19,854 nucleotides of DNA from Candidatus Arcticimaribacter sp. UBA7428 (GCA_002477625.1 DLQQ01000093.1:1-19854), one strand, 5' to 3'. Positions 7,305 through 13,881 are shown, counted from the first letter of the stretch. Translations and numbers: made by a program. The notes: generated by a model not told the origin, from the letters alone.

Positions 7305-7937
7305 ATGAATAAACTGGATGCATTAAAGCAAGAATGGAAAAATCAAAGGTTTGACCTACAACTATCAAAGGAAGAACTGTATGCATTGACGCAAAAGAAA
7401 TCGATTTCTTCCATCAAGTGGATTTTTATATTCAGTTGTGTAGAATTCTTTGCTTACCTTTTATTTCCTTTTTTAATTCCTGATTACTTTGAAGCTTTTG
7501 ATTACTACAGAAGTATTCATCTATATGAATTTTCTATCATAATCAGTATTCTAGGATATGTGATCCTTTCCTACTTCATGATTCAATTTTACTTAAATTA
7601 CAATAAAATAAAAGCCTCTGATTCCATTTCTATTCTGATTGAAACCATCATTAAATCAAGAAAATCTGTCAATAAATACATCCTCTATAACCTAGGAGTG
7701 TTTATCGTCTTTTTGGGAGTTGTTTTGATCAATGCATTCCGCTATGACGAAAACTACATACATCTGTTAAATCAAGAAACTGGAGGGGAGGGATCAATCA
7801 TACAAATGGTAGTTTTCATCATCATAATCATGATTTTAGTATTAGCAGTACTCATTGGGTTTTATTACCTAATCTATGGACGGTATTTCTTTAAGCTTAA
7901 AAGACACATTCAAGAGCTCAATCAAATTGAAGACTAA
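7305..7937 (+). CDS. Four-helix membrane protein, possible sigma-factor partner
   Basis: A 210-residue protein of no family I recognise. A cytosol-like N-terminus of about 36 residues (DALKQEWKNQRFDLQLSKEE) is followed by four predicted membrane helices at about 37-58, 74-98, 124-145 and 166-192. Basic and charged loops lie between, and a basic C-terminal tail follows (YFFKLKRHIQELNQIED). It starts 7 nt behind the ECF sigma factor, so the two are surely co-transcribed. The position and the short N-terminal soluble segment suggest it could hold or tune the sigma factor at the membrane. No zinc-binding anti-sigma motif (HxxxCxxC) is present, so this is inference from context. It converges with the acyltransferase gene, the stop codons lying 3 nt apart. 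Confidence 0.8.
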   Translation: MNKLDALKQEWKNQRFDLQLSKEELYALTQKKSISSIKWIFIFSCVEFFAYLLFPFLIPDYFEAFDYYRSIHLYEFSIIISILGYVILSYFMIQFYLNYNKIKASDSISILIETIIKSRKSVNKYILYNLGVFIVFLGVVLINAFRYDENYIHLLNQETGGEGSIIQMVVFIIIIMILVLAVLIGFYYLIYGRYFFKLKRHIQELNQIED

Positions 7938-7940
7938 AAA

Positions 7941-8738
7941 CTACCACTCTCTTTTTTTATTCAACGCTTCTTGTTCTTCGATTTCTTTGGCTGATAAAAC
8001 CTTTAAAAACGAAGGGTGTTGTTCTATAGAATATTCGATTTTCTCCAAGATGGATTCTACGGAATCATTGTCGTAATCAATGGCTAGCGGTTCTTTTATT
8101 ACCATGGACTGCAGAATACCCTTTTTCTTAATCATAAGTCCCTTTTTATCAAACGATCTTCTGAAACCGTCGATGACAATTGGTACTACTACGGGTTTAT
8201 ATTTCTTAATGATGAAGGCAGTTCCTTTCCGCATGGGTCTGAAGGGCTTGGTTGTTCCTTGTGGAAAAGTGATTACCCACCCATCATCCAGTGCCTTCCC
8301 AATATTGGAGATGTCACTGAATTTGACCTGTCGGTTAATATCTTTTCCAGCTTCACGCCAAGTTCGCTCAATAGAAACAGAACCTGCATAGGCTAGTATT
8401 TTTGGCAAAAGTCCGTCGCTCATGGTCTCTTTTGCGGCAACATAATAAATATTCAATTTCGGATTCCAAAGGTATCCCACATTCTTAATGCTGTCGAGGC
8501 GACCACTTAAACTTGCGTTAAACACGTGGAACATGGCAACTACATCTGCATAATAAGTTTGATGATTGGATACAAAAAGTACATTTTGATCGGGCAAATT
8601 TTTAATAATTTCTGAGCCTTCAATATGCAACTGATTGAAACCTCTGTACCTGCGATGAGACATTATGCCCAGGTAGCGGATCAACATTTTTTTTAAGAAA
8701 AGTATATGCCCGAAAGGGTTTCTTTTTAGTATTCCCAT
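7941..8738 (-). CDS. PlsC-like 1-acylglycerol-3-phosphate acyltransferase family protein
   Basis: A 265-residue membrane-associated acyltransferase. Motif I reads FVSNHQTYYADVV (Asn58, His59, Asp65), which places five residues between His and Asp instead of the usual four. Motif II-like SIERTWREAGKD follows at about 122-132. Motif III is FPQGTTKPF (158-166) where most PlsC proteins have FPEGTR, and motif IV is VVPIVIDGF (184-192). The layout fits lysophosphatidate acylation in phospholipid synthesis, but the changed motifs could mean another acyl acceptor, such as an aminolipid precursor. It lies 27 nt behind the Nudix gene and may also have its own promoter overlapping the Nudix 3' end. It converges with the membrane-protein gene. 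Confidence 0.85.
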   Translation of the reverse strand: MGILKRNPFGHILFLKKMLIRYLGIMSHRRYRGFNQLHIEGSEIIKNLPDQNVLFVSNHQTYYADVVAMFHVFNASLSGRLDSIKNVGYLWNPKLNIYYVAAKETMSDGLLPKILAYAGSVSIERTWREAGKDINRQVKFSDISNIGKALDDGWVITFPQGTTKPFRPMRKGTAFIIKKYKPVVVPIVIDGFRRSFDKKGLMIKKKGILQSMVIKEPLAIDYDNDSVESILEKIEYSIEQHPSFLKVLSAKEIEEQEALNKKREW

Positions 8739-8754
8739 AATCTAAATAATCGAG

Positions 8755-8782
8755 TAAATATAACATTATTCTTTCAGTGCAA
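8755..8782 (-). promoter_or_regulatory. Possible promoter for the acyltransferase gene
   Basis: On the minus strand a TTG (8780-8782) is followed after 17 nt by TATATTTA (8755-8762), one mismatch from TAnnTTTG and within the 17-23 nt spacing range. It overlaps the last codons and stop of the Nudix gene and lies 17 nt before the acyltransferase ATG. Confidence 0.4.
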
Positions 8783-9413
8783 TCAGAATCAATTCTTTCA
8801 TTTCTGCAAGAATTGTGGCAGTAGCTCCCCATACTTGAATATTTTCAAAAACATACATGGGAACATTAATTTCGCCCACATAAGAAGTAGAAACGGTTCC
8901 CTTGGTTTCATTTACAGAATCTAAAAGCTTAGAAAGAGGGACCTCGATGATCTTTTCAACTTCCTTAATCTCTTTTACAAAAGTAGGTCTACTCCTCACA
9001 AAACCTACAAAAGGGTGAACAATAAAATTACTCGGGGGAATATAAAACCTTGATAATTCTTTAATCTTTTCTACATCAGAATACGCAATACCAACCTCTT
9101 CTTGAGCTTCCCGTAGTGCCGTATCCCAAAATGTGTTGTCGCCAAGATCTCGCTTTCCTCCCGGGAAACTAATTTGACCCGAATGCACACCCGAATAGAC
9201 TACCCGTTCTATTAAAACAAAATTGGTGATGCCCTTTGCATCTGGAAAAAATAAAATTAAAACAGCCGCTTTTTTCGCTTTATTCTCGTTCAAAGGGTTG
9301 TCTATTATTTCTTGTAATCTGAATAAGGGTGCCATTTTTTTTTGTGCTACAATCCCGGGTAAGGGTAAATCCATTACTTTTGGGAGAAGCGATTCGAATT
9401 TTGTAAACAGCAT
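8766..9413 (-). CDS. Nudix hydrolase, CoA pyrophosphatase type
   Basis: A 215-residue Nudix protein. The segment GVHSGQISFPGGKRD at residues 75-89 matches the signature that precedes the Nudix box in CoA pyrophosphatases (NudL/UPF0035), and the box continues through TALREAQEEVGI (98-109), whose Glu residues bind the catalytic metal. The likely reaction is cleavage of CoA or acyl-CoA to phosphopantetheine (or its acyl form) and 3',5'-ADP in the cytoplasm. As is common in this subgroup, the first Glu of the generic box is replaced by Asp. The ATG at 9413 is only 6 bp from the ATG of the divergent cyclophilin gene, so its promoter must lie inside that gene. The acyltransferase follows on the same strand, so both genes touch acyl-CoA metabolism. 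Confidence 0.88.
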   Translation of the reverse strand: MLFTKFESLLPKVMDLPLPGIVAQKKMAPLFRLQEIIDNPLNENKAKKAAVLILFFPDAKGITNFVLIERVVYSGVHSGQISFPGGKRDLGDNTFWDTALREAQEEVGIAYSDVEKIKELSRFYIPPSNFIVHPFVGFVRSRPTFVKEIKEVEKIIEVPLSKLLDSVNETKGTVSTSYVGEINVPMYVFENIQVWGATATILAEMKELILIALKE

Positions 9414-9419
9414 AGGGTA

Positions 9420-10112
9420 ATGAGAAAATTTAACATTTTAAGTATGGTACTGCTGATTTTAGTGAGCTGTACAGAGCCACCAAAAAAAATAAAAAATACT
9501 ACAAAAAAAGCTGAACCCAAGCAGAAAGTTGTAAAAAAAGAACTTCTACTTGAAGAACCTGCCGAATACCTGAACGAGAAAACGGCAATTCCATTTCTAT
9601 TTGAGTACCAACAGAAGCACAAAGAAAACAAGGTAAGAATCAGTACTGCCTATGGAGCAATTGATATTCTTTTGTTCGACAACACACCCTACCACAGGGC
9701 AAACTTTATTTACCTAACAAAACTGGGGTACTTTAATGATACCTTTTTTCATCGCGTTGTTCCCGACTTTGTTATTCAAGGCGGAAACTCAGATCATCCA
9801 AAAACATGGCGTAAAAGAAGAAAGATTGGACGTTATCTCTTACCACAGGACAACGACAAGGGGCACAAGCACGATCGGGGTGTTATTTCTATTCCCAGTA
9901 GCGAAGAAGATAATCCACACAAACTAGCGTCCCCATTCGAGTTCTTTATAGTTCAACAGAAAGGGGGAGCTTATCATTTAGATCAAGACTTCACCCCCTT
10001 TGGTAAAGTTATTCGAGGTATGGAGGTAGTTGATAAAATTTGTGCACAACCGATTGATGGGCGAGAAAATCCAATACAAAACATCAAAATGAAAGTCGAA
10101 ATATTGGATTGA
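9420..10112 (+). CDS. Cyclophilin-type peptidyl-prolyl isomerase lipoprotein
   Basis: A 230-residue lipoprotein with signal MRKFNILSMVLLILVSC (Cys17), a Lys-rich linker (about 20-45) and a cyclophilin domain from about 72 to the end. Key motifs are FFHRVVPDFVIQGGN (109-123), carrying the catalytic Arg112 and Gln120, and ASPFEFFIVQ (170-179), the hydrophobic pocket strand. It should speed cis-trans isomerisation of proline bonds in envelope proteins. An insert between the two motifs (TWRKRRKIGRYLLPQDND, about 129-146) is longer than in the small bacterial cyclophilins. The ATG faces the Nudix ATG across 6 bp, so both promoters must overlap the opposite coding region. oxyR follows 47 nt downstream, behind its own promoter. 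Confidence 0.93.
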   Translation: MRKFNILSMVLLILVSCTEPPKKIKNTTKKAEPKQKVVKKELLLEEPAEYLNEKTAIPFLFEYQQKHKENKVRISTAYGAIDILLFDNTPYHRANFIYLTKLGYFNDTFFHRVVPDFVIQGGNSDHPKTWRKRRKIGRYLLPQDNDKGHKHDRGVISIPSSEEDNPHKLASPFEFFIVQQKGGAYHLDQDFTPFGKVIRGMEVVDKICAQPIDGRENPIQNIKMKVEILD

Positions 10113-10136
10113 TATAGTTTTTTATTATTATATTTG
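10104..10136 (+). promoter_or_regulatory. oxyR: oxyR promoter
   Basis: TTG at 10104-10106 and a perfect -7 element TATATTTG at 10129-10136 are 22 nt apart, within the Flavobacterium spacing range (17-23). The -33 box lies in the last codons of the cyclophilin gene. Transcription would start about 10141, leaving a leader of roughly 20 nt before the oxyR ATG. Confidence 0.6.
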
Positions 10137-10147
10137 ATAAATAATAA
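10122..10147 (+). repeat. Inverted repeat spanning the oxyR -7 element
   Basis: Perfect 8-bp arms TTATTATT (10122-10129) and AATAATAA (10140-10147) flank a 10-nt centre that contains most of the -7 element. The position suits autorepression of a LysR-type gene. The arms are pure A/T in an AT-rich gap, so chance is a real alternative. Confidence 0.45.
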
Positions 10148-10159
10148 GATTATCACATA

Positions 10160-11089
10160 ATGACACTCACCCAACTCAAATACATGATAGCAGTAGCAGA
10201 AGCAGGGAACTTCACCCTTGCTGCAGAGAAATCTTTTGTTACTCAGCCTACGTTAAGCATGCAAATTCAAAAATTAGAAGACGAATTGGGGGTTCAAATC
10301 TTCAACAGAACAAAGAAACCCATCCGTTTAACTAAAGTAGGATCAGAAATTCTTATTCAAGCTCGTAAAATAATATCGGAATCCAAACGCATGGAGGATG
10401 TTGTTGCCCAAGAAAAAGGGTTTATTGGAGGTTCATTTAGCTTGGGTATCATTCCAACAGTAATGCCTACCCTACTCCCCATGTTCCTCAATACATTTCT
10501 AAAAGCTTACCCCAAGGTCAACCTGAAAATCGAAGAACTCACAACCGAAAGCATCATTGAACACCTTGCAGACGGAAAACTTGATGCTGGAATCGCCGCT
10601 ACTCCACTGAAGCATGAAACAATAATTGAACGTCCTTTATATTACGAACCATTTGTAGCCTATATTCCAGAAAGTCATCGCTTATCTGGAAGTAATGAAA
10701 TTAATATTGAGGACCTAGAAAATGAAAATGTATTGCTACTCGAAGACGGACACTGCTTCAAAAATCAAGTCCTATCCATGTGTTCCGTAGTGAAAAGTGG
10801 GAGGAATAAGCAATTCGACCTGAAGAGTGGTAGTTTTGAAACCCTTGTCAACTTAGCAAACGAAGGTTTAGGAATGACGCTCGTTCCTTATTTAAATGCT
10901 TCCAATCTTTCTGAAAAGAATACAAAAAACGTAATCCACTTTCCGGCACCCTCCCCAGCTCGTGAGATCAGCATCATTTACCCCAATAGTCAATTGAAGC
11001 TTCAGATCATCGAAGCTCTAAAGGAAAGTATTAGTGGGGTTGTTCGAGGTGCAATTGCCTTTGATGATGTTCAAATAATTGCTCCTTAA
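10160..11089 (+). CDS. oxyR: Hydrogen-peroxide-sensing regulator OxyR (LysR family)
   Basis: A 309-residue LysR-type regulator. The winged helix-turn-helix is at about 1-60 (GNFTLAAEKSFVTQPTLSMQ) and the effector domain from about 90. The segment LLLEDGHCFKNQVLSMC carries Cys199 and Cys208, at the same residue numbers as the redox pair of E. coli OxyR, with the conserved DGHC context. Peroxide should form a disulfide between them and switch the protein to an activator of oxidative-stress genes. No catalase or peroxiredoxin gene is adjacent, but sodC lies about 3.4 kb upstream. The gene has its own promoter with an overlapping dyad, which suggests autoregulation. Its stop codon overlaps the end of a small convergent gene by 4 nt. 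Confidence 0.95.
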   Translation: MTLTQLKYMIAVAEAGNFTLAAEKSFVTQPTLSMQIQKLEDELGVQIFNRTKKPIRLTKVGSEILIQARKIISESKRMEDVVAQEKGFIGGSFSLGIIPTVMPTLLPMFLNTFLKAYPKVNLKIEELTTESIIEHLADGKLDAGIAATPLKHETIIERPLYYEPFVAYIPESHRLSGSNEINIEDLENENVLLLEDGHCFKNQVLSMCSVVKSGRNKQFDLKSGSFETLVNLANEGLGMTLVPYLNASNLSEKNTKNVIHFPAPSPAREISIIYPNSQLKLQIIEALKESISGVVRGAIAFDDVQIIAP

Positions 11090-11259
11090 ATCATTTCTAA
11101 ATGTGGGTTTTTGCTTAAAAAAACACGACGCCATCGCTTCAAACGAAGTAAATCTGACTCATTTAACTCCCTGCAAGCCTTTTCATATTCTTTTGAAAAC
11201 AGCTCATTGTCAAAACTAACCTTACTCAAAATCGTAGTGTAGTACTTATAATTGCTCAT
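11086..11259 (-). CDS. Small conserved-looking protein of 57 residues
   Basis: An ATG at 11259 opens 57 codons ending in TAA at 11086-11088, overlapping the convergent oxyR stop by 4 nt. The product starts MSNYKYYTTILSKVSFDNEL, then has a highly charged helical body (SKEYEKACRELNESDL) and a basic end (LKRWRRVFLSKNP). The opening Y-K-Y-Y-x-x-I-L-x-K-V-S-F-D with a downstream Leu-rich helix resembles short uncharacterised proteins I recall from other Flavobacteriia, from memory only. There is no signal peptide or membrane helix, so it is probably cytosolic. The high Lys/Arg and Glu content suggests a small helical binder of protein or nucleic acid, but the function is unknown. It occupies most of what would otherwise be a 350-nt gap; the rest (11260-11440) is the control region of the PadR gene. 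Confidence 0.7.
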   Translation of the reverse strand: MSNYKYYTTILSKVSFDNELFSKEYEKACRELNESDLLRLKRWRRVFLSKNPHLEMI

Positions 11260-11340
11260 AATTCTTAGGTTTGATTAGCCTAATGTAGTTGCGATTTTTA
11301 AAAAAAAATGTTGTAGAAATGTTAAAATTGCTACTATGTA

Positions 11341-11372
11341 TTGCATGGTATTATCTTAAAAACATATATTTG
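11341..11372 (+). promoter_or_regulatory. Promoter of the padR-pspC operon
   Basis: TTG at 11341-11343 and a perfect -7 element TATATTTG at 11365-11372 are separated by 21 nt. Transcription would begin about 11378, leaving a leader near 60 nt before the PadR ATG. A PadR protein commonly binds its own promoter, so this is a likely site of autoregulation. Confidence 0.6.
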
Positions 11373-11440
11373 CATAGTAAACAACCAAGAATGACACGCT
11401 TCAAGCAAAAAAATAATGAACACCTACACCTAGAAAAGTT

Positions 11441-11770
11441 ATGAACATTGAAAATACCAAAGCACAAATGCGAAAAGGTGTCCTAGAATTTTGTATCCTC
11501 AAAATACTAAGCACTAAAGACAAGTATTCTTTTGAAATCATAGAAACCCTAAAGAAATCAAAAATGCTTGTAGTTGAAGGAACTCTTTATCCCCTATTAA
11601 CTCGACTGAAGAATGGGGGCTTATTAGAATATCGGTGGGAAGAATCAACATCTGGACCACCAAGAAAATACTACTCCATAACCGAAGTAGGGAAAAAATT
11701 CCTTGAGGAACTCCATTCTTCCTGGAGTGATCTAAACAAAGCCGTCACTGCATTAACCAAAAAATCTTAA
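11441..11770 (+). CDS. PadR-family transcriptional regulator
   Basis: A 109-residue winged-helix regulator. MRKGVLEFCILKILS (10-24) is the typical first helix, EGTLYPLLTRLKNGGLLEYRW (46-66) the recognition helix and start of the wing, and SGPPRKYYSITEVGKKFL (71-88) the wing and following helix. The short C-terminus (about 89-109) fits the small PadR class that dimerises through one helix. The gene ends 2 nt before the PspC-domain gene, so the pair is one operon. By analogy with PadR proteins next to membrane-stress genes, it probably represses this operon until an envelope signal releases it; the signal is unknown. Confidence 0.92.
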   Translation: MNIENTKAQMRKGVLEFCILKILSTKDKYSFEIIETLKKSKMLVVEGTLYPLLTRLKNGGLLEYRWEESTSGPPRKYYSITEVGKKFLEELHSSWSDLNKAVTALTKKS

Positions 11771-11772
11771 CC

Positions 11773-13440
11773 ATGAACACTACAGTTACAATACATTTAG
11801 CACACACGTTATTTCATATTGATAGCGATGCCTATGCACTTTTAAAAAATTATTTAAATAAACTAGAAAAAAGTTTTGCCCAAACCGAAGGAAAGCAAGA
11901 GATCTTAGAAGATATTGAAGTTCGGATTGCAGAATTATTTTCACAATACGCTGTTCGAGATGGCTATGTTATCTCAGAACAAAACGTCAAGGATGTAATT
12001 GAAATATTAGGTGCTCCAGAAGATATTAGCGAAGAAGAAACAACAGAGGAAAGTTCAAAATCGAATGCTCAAAAAAAACTATATCGAGACAAAGACGAAC
12101 GAATCATCGGAGGAGTTGCAAGTGGTCTTGGGCACTACTTTGGAATTGATCGGGTTTGGATTCGCTTGATCCTCATTATCCTTGTACTCTCTTCAATTGG
12201 CGGAGTAGTGTTTGTATACATCTTATTATGGGCTCTTATTCCTGAAGCAAAAACGACTTCTGAAAAATTAAGAATGAAAGGAGAACCCGTAAACATCTCG
12301 AACATCGAAAAAAAAATAAAAGAGGGTTTAGATGATGTCACCCAAAGAGTAAAAAATGTAGACTATTCCAAAGTAGGGGATGATTTAAAAAAAAAGTCCA
12401 TAAAGTTTTCGGAAGTGCTTGAGCGATTAATTTTACTCTTAGTTAGTATTGCCAGTAAAGTTATCGGATTCTTTATGATCCTTTTTTCAACCATTGTGCT
12501 GATTGGATTACTTTTTAGTGTTGCAATATTTGGATTTATCAGCTCTATTGAAATTCCTCATGAAATCTTATTCTTGACCATGAATACCGATCTTCCTCTT
12601 TGGGCATTCTCCTTAATGCTACTTTTTGGAGTAGGAATTCCTTTTACTTTTATTTTTGTTTTAGGTCTTCGACTACTTACTTCAAAACGAAAGTTGATGA
12701 ATAATTCAACCAAGTACACCTTAGGAGTCATTTGGATTACAACCCTACTTCTGATCTCCTTTACCATAGCACGAGAGTTCAGATCCAATGCATTTACAGC
12801 ACGAACGATTCAAAATGAGCTTATCGATATTGACACAAAGGATACGTTACAGATTAGATTAAACACCGTTCAATACGACAATGAAATACTGATTTTCAAC
12901 GCTACACATTTAATCTATAATGATGAAGATGAATTGAATTTACTTTTAGATGAAATTCGTTTGAACGTTACACAAAGTAAAGACGACCTTACACAGCTTA
13001 GGATAGAAAAAAAAGCAAAAGGGAGGAACCAAAAAAGAGCTCGAGAGAATGCCAATGCAATTTCATACCCATTTGAATATTACAATAAAAACTTGCTGCT
13101 TAACAGCCAATGGCTTGCTTCAGTTGCTCAAGCAAGAAACGAACAACAAGTTCGCTTGAACCTAGAAGTTGCGGAAGGGCAGCACCTGTATATCGATAGA
13201 GACTTCAGTTCTTTGATGCATCGAGGAATTAAAAATGATCAGGATTATTCGCGCAGAAAAATAGCGGGTCATTTATGGAAAATGGAAAACGGCACGCTTA
13301 TTTGTCAAGATTGTACCTCGATAAGTGGAAACATCGATATATACAACGATCGTTTGCATATCAAAGTTTCGGACGACGAAGCTGATTTTGAGCTGAGCAT
13401 TGACGAAGATGGGCTTCAAATAAAAACTTATAACAACTAA
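11773..13440 (+). CDS. PspC-domain membrane protein, PadR-linked
   Basis: A 555-residue membrane protein. The N-terminal soluble part (about 1-85) has a HLAHTLFHIDSDAYALLKNYL start and an EDIEVRIAELF helix. A PspC domain follows at about 101-160 (DERIIGGVASGLGHYFGID, then a membrane helix ending LLWALIPEA). Further membrane segments are predicted at about 215-258, 275-303 and 316-337. A large soluble C-terminal region (340-555) is rich in charged β-strand-like sequence and may lie outside the membrane. PspC proteins sense envelope stress or contact PspA-like partners, but no pspA is adjacent. The PadR gene is 2 nt upstream. The architecture (soluble N-domain, PspC, three-helix block, C-domain) recurs in Flavobacteriia next to PadR, from memory; its role is not established. 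Confidence 0.85.
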   Translation: MNTTVTIHLAHTLFHIDSDAYALLKNYLNKLEKSFAQTEGKQEILEDIEVRIAELFSQYAVRDGYVISEQNVKDVIEILGAPEDISEEETTEESSKSNAQKKLYRDKDERIIGGVASGLGHYFGIDRVWIRLILIILVLSSIGGVVFVYILLWALIPEAKTTSEKLRMKGEPVNISNIEKKIKEGLDDVTQRVKNVDYSKVGDDLKKKSIKFSEVLERLILLLVSIASKVIGFFMILFSTIVLIGLLFSVAIFGFISSIEIPHEILFLTMNTDLPLWAFSLMLLFGVGIPFTFIFVLGLRLLTSKRKLMNNSTKYTLGVIWITTLLLISFTIAREFRSNAFTARTIQNELIDIDTKDTLQIRLNTVQYDNEILIFNATHLIYNDEDELNLLLDEIRLNVTQSKDDLTQLRIEKKAKGRNQKRARENANAISYPFEYYNKNLLLNSQWLASVAQARNEQQVRLNLEVAEGQHLYIDRDFSSLMHRGIKNDQDYSRRKIAGHLWKMENGTLICQDCTSISGNIDIYNDRLHIKVSDDEADFELSIDEDGLQIKTYNN

Positions 13441-13502
13441 CCCACTCAATAACAAGGGGTAAGACGTCTTTAAAAAAGGAGCCTGATATGACCGAGTAAT
13501 AC

Positions 13503-13532
13503 TTGTCAGAAAGCGGATAAGTATTATATTTG
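13503..13532 (+). promoter_or_regulatory. Promoter of the proline tRNA genes
   Basis: TTG at 13503-13505, then exactly 19 nt, then a perfect -7 element TATATTTG at 13525-13532. The start would fall about 13538, just ahead of the first tRNA at 13547. This is the best promoter match in the window, as expected for a stable-RNA gene. Confidence 0.75.
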
Positions 13533-13546
13533 CGTACCGAATTTTT

Positions 13547-13624
13547 CGGGGTGTAGCGTAGCCCGGTCATCGCGCCTGCTTTGGGAGCAGGAGGTCGCAG
13601 GTTCGAATCCTGCCACCCCGACCA
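13547..13624 (+). tRNA. tRNA-Pro (UGG anticodon)
   Basis: Acceptor arms CGGGGTG (13547-13553) and CACCCCG (13614-13620) pair fully. The anticodon stem CCTGC/GCAGG holds loop TTTGGGA, giving anticodon UGG, which reads CCA and CCG and by wobble other proline codons. The T loop is TTCGAAT. Discriminator A is at 13621, followed by CCA at 13622-13624, which may be an encoded tail or chance, since CCA is usually added after transcription in this group. Confidence 0.97.
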
Positions 13625-13651
13625 AAAAAGCTCATTCACTGAGCTTTTTTT
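13624..13651 (+). terminator. Intrinsic terminator after the first tRNA-Pro
   Basis: GCTCA (13630-13634) pairs with TGAGC (13640-13644) around a 5-nt loop. The stem extends as A-tract (13624-13629) against T-tract (13645-13650), ending in a U-run. It starts at the last base of the first tRNA, so much transcription should end before the second tRNA. Confidence 0.8.
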
Positions 13652-13665
13652 ATTTAGAATTGCCA

Positions 13666-13739
13666 CGGGATGTGGCGCAGCCTGGTAGCGCACACGCCTG
13701 GGGGGCGTGGGGTCGCAGGTTCAAATCCTGTCATCCCGA
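13666..13739 (+). tRNA. tRNA-Pro (GGG anticodon)
   Basis: Acceptor arms CGGGATG (13666-13672) and CATCCCG (13732-13738) pair fully. The anticodon stem CACGC/GCGTG holds loop CTGGGGG, giving anticodon GGG, which reads CCC and CCU. The T loop is TTCAAAT. Discriminator A is at 13739 and the next bases are CAA, so CCA is not encoded. It lies 41 nt behind the first proline tRNA. Confidence 0.96.
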
Positions 13740-13743
13740 CAAG

Positions 13744-13769
13744 ACCACCTGATCTTTCAGGTGGTTTTT
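13744..13769 (+). terminator. Intrinsic terminator after the second tRNA-Pro
   Basis: A 9-bp perfect stem, ACCACCTGA (13744-13752) with TCAGGTGGT (13757-13765), closes a 4-nt loop and is followed by a U-run. This is a strong rho-independent terminator ending the tRNA unit. Confidence 0.88.
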
Positions 13770-13833
13770 AACTTTAAAACGGCTATGTTTTTTTATCCTT
13801 CAAAATGAATGCTTGTTTTTAAACCACGCATCT

Positions 13834-13863
13834 TTGTGTGTCCTATATTTATTTGTATTTTTA
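13834..13863 (+). promoter_or_regulatory. Possible promoter of the sugar dehydrogenase operon
   Basis: TTG at 13834-13836, 19 nt, then TATTTTTA at 13856-13863 (7 of 8 matches to TAnnTTTG). The start would be about 13869, leaving a short leader before the ATG at 13882, which also argues against the upstream in-frame ATG at 13813. Confidence 0.4.
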
Positions 13864-13881
13864 AAAATCAAAAATTCCTTC

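Noticed and set aside
8080..8391. Plus-strand open frame of 103 residues opposite the acyltransferase gene
   Set aside because: The opposite strand has clear acyltransferase motifs throughout, and this frame shows no family features.
8518..8533. parS-like sequence with CACGTGGAACA
   Set aside because: One half-site matches the parS consensus, but the other half matches at only 1 of 5 positions (about 12 of 16 overall). It lies inside the acyltransferase coding region, 7 kb from parAB. It is probably a chance match set by the codons.
11265..11283. TTAGG/CCTAA repeat with 9-nt centre upstream of the small gene
   Set aside because: The arms are only 5 bp, with no link to a promoter box; too short to call.
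13461..13470. 10-bp palindrome AAGACGTCTT behind the PspC gene
   Set aside because: It has no loop, no U-run and no clear relation to a promoter. A single short palindrome of this size is expected by chance.
13361..13693. Minus-strand open frame of 110 residues containing a GWQDSNLRPPAPKAG-type peptide
   Set aside because: It runs antisense through the first proline tRNA and the end of the PspC gene. This peptide is a well-known artefact of reading proline tRNA genes backwards, so it is not a gene.
13813..13881. Longer start for the sugar dehydrogenase (ATG at 13813)
   Set aside because: It would place a second hydrophobic stretch ahead of a complete lipoprotein signal that begins at 13882, and the likely promoter lies between the two.
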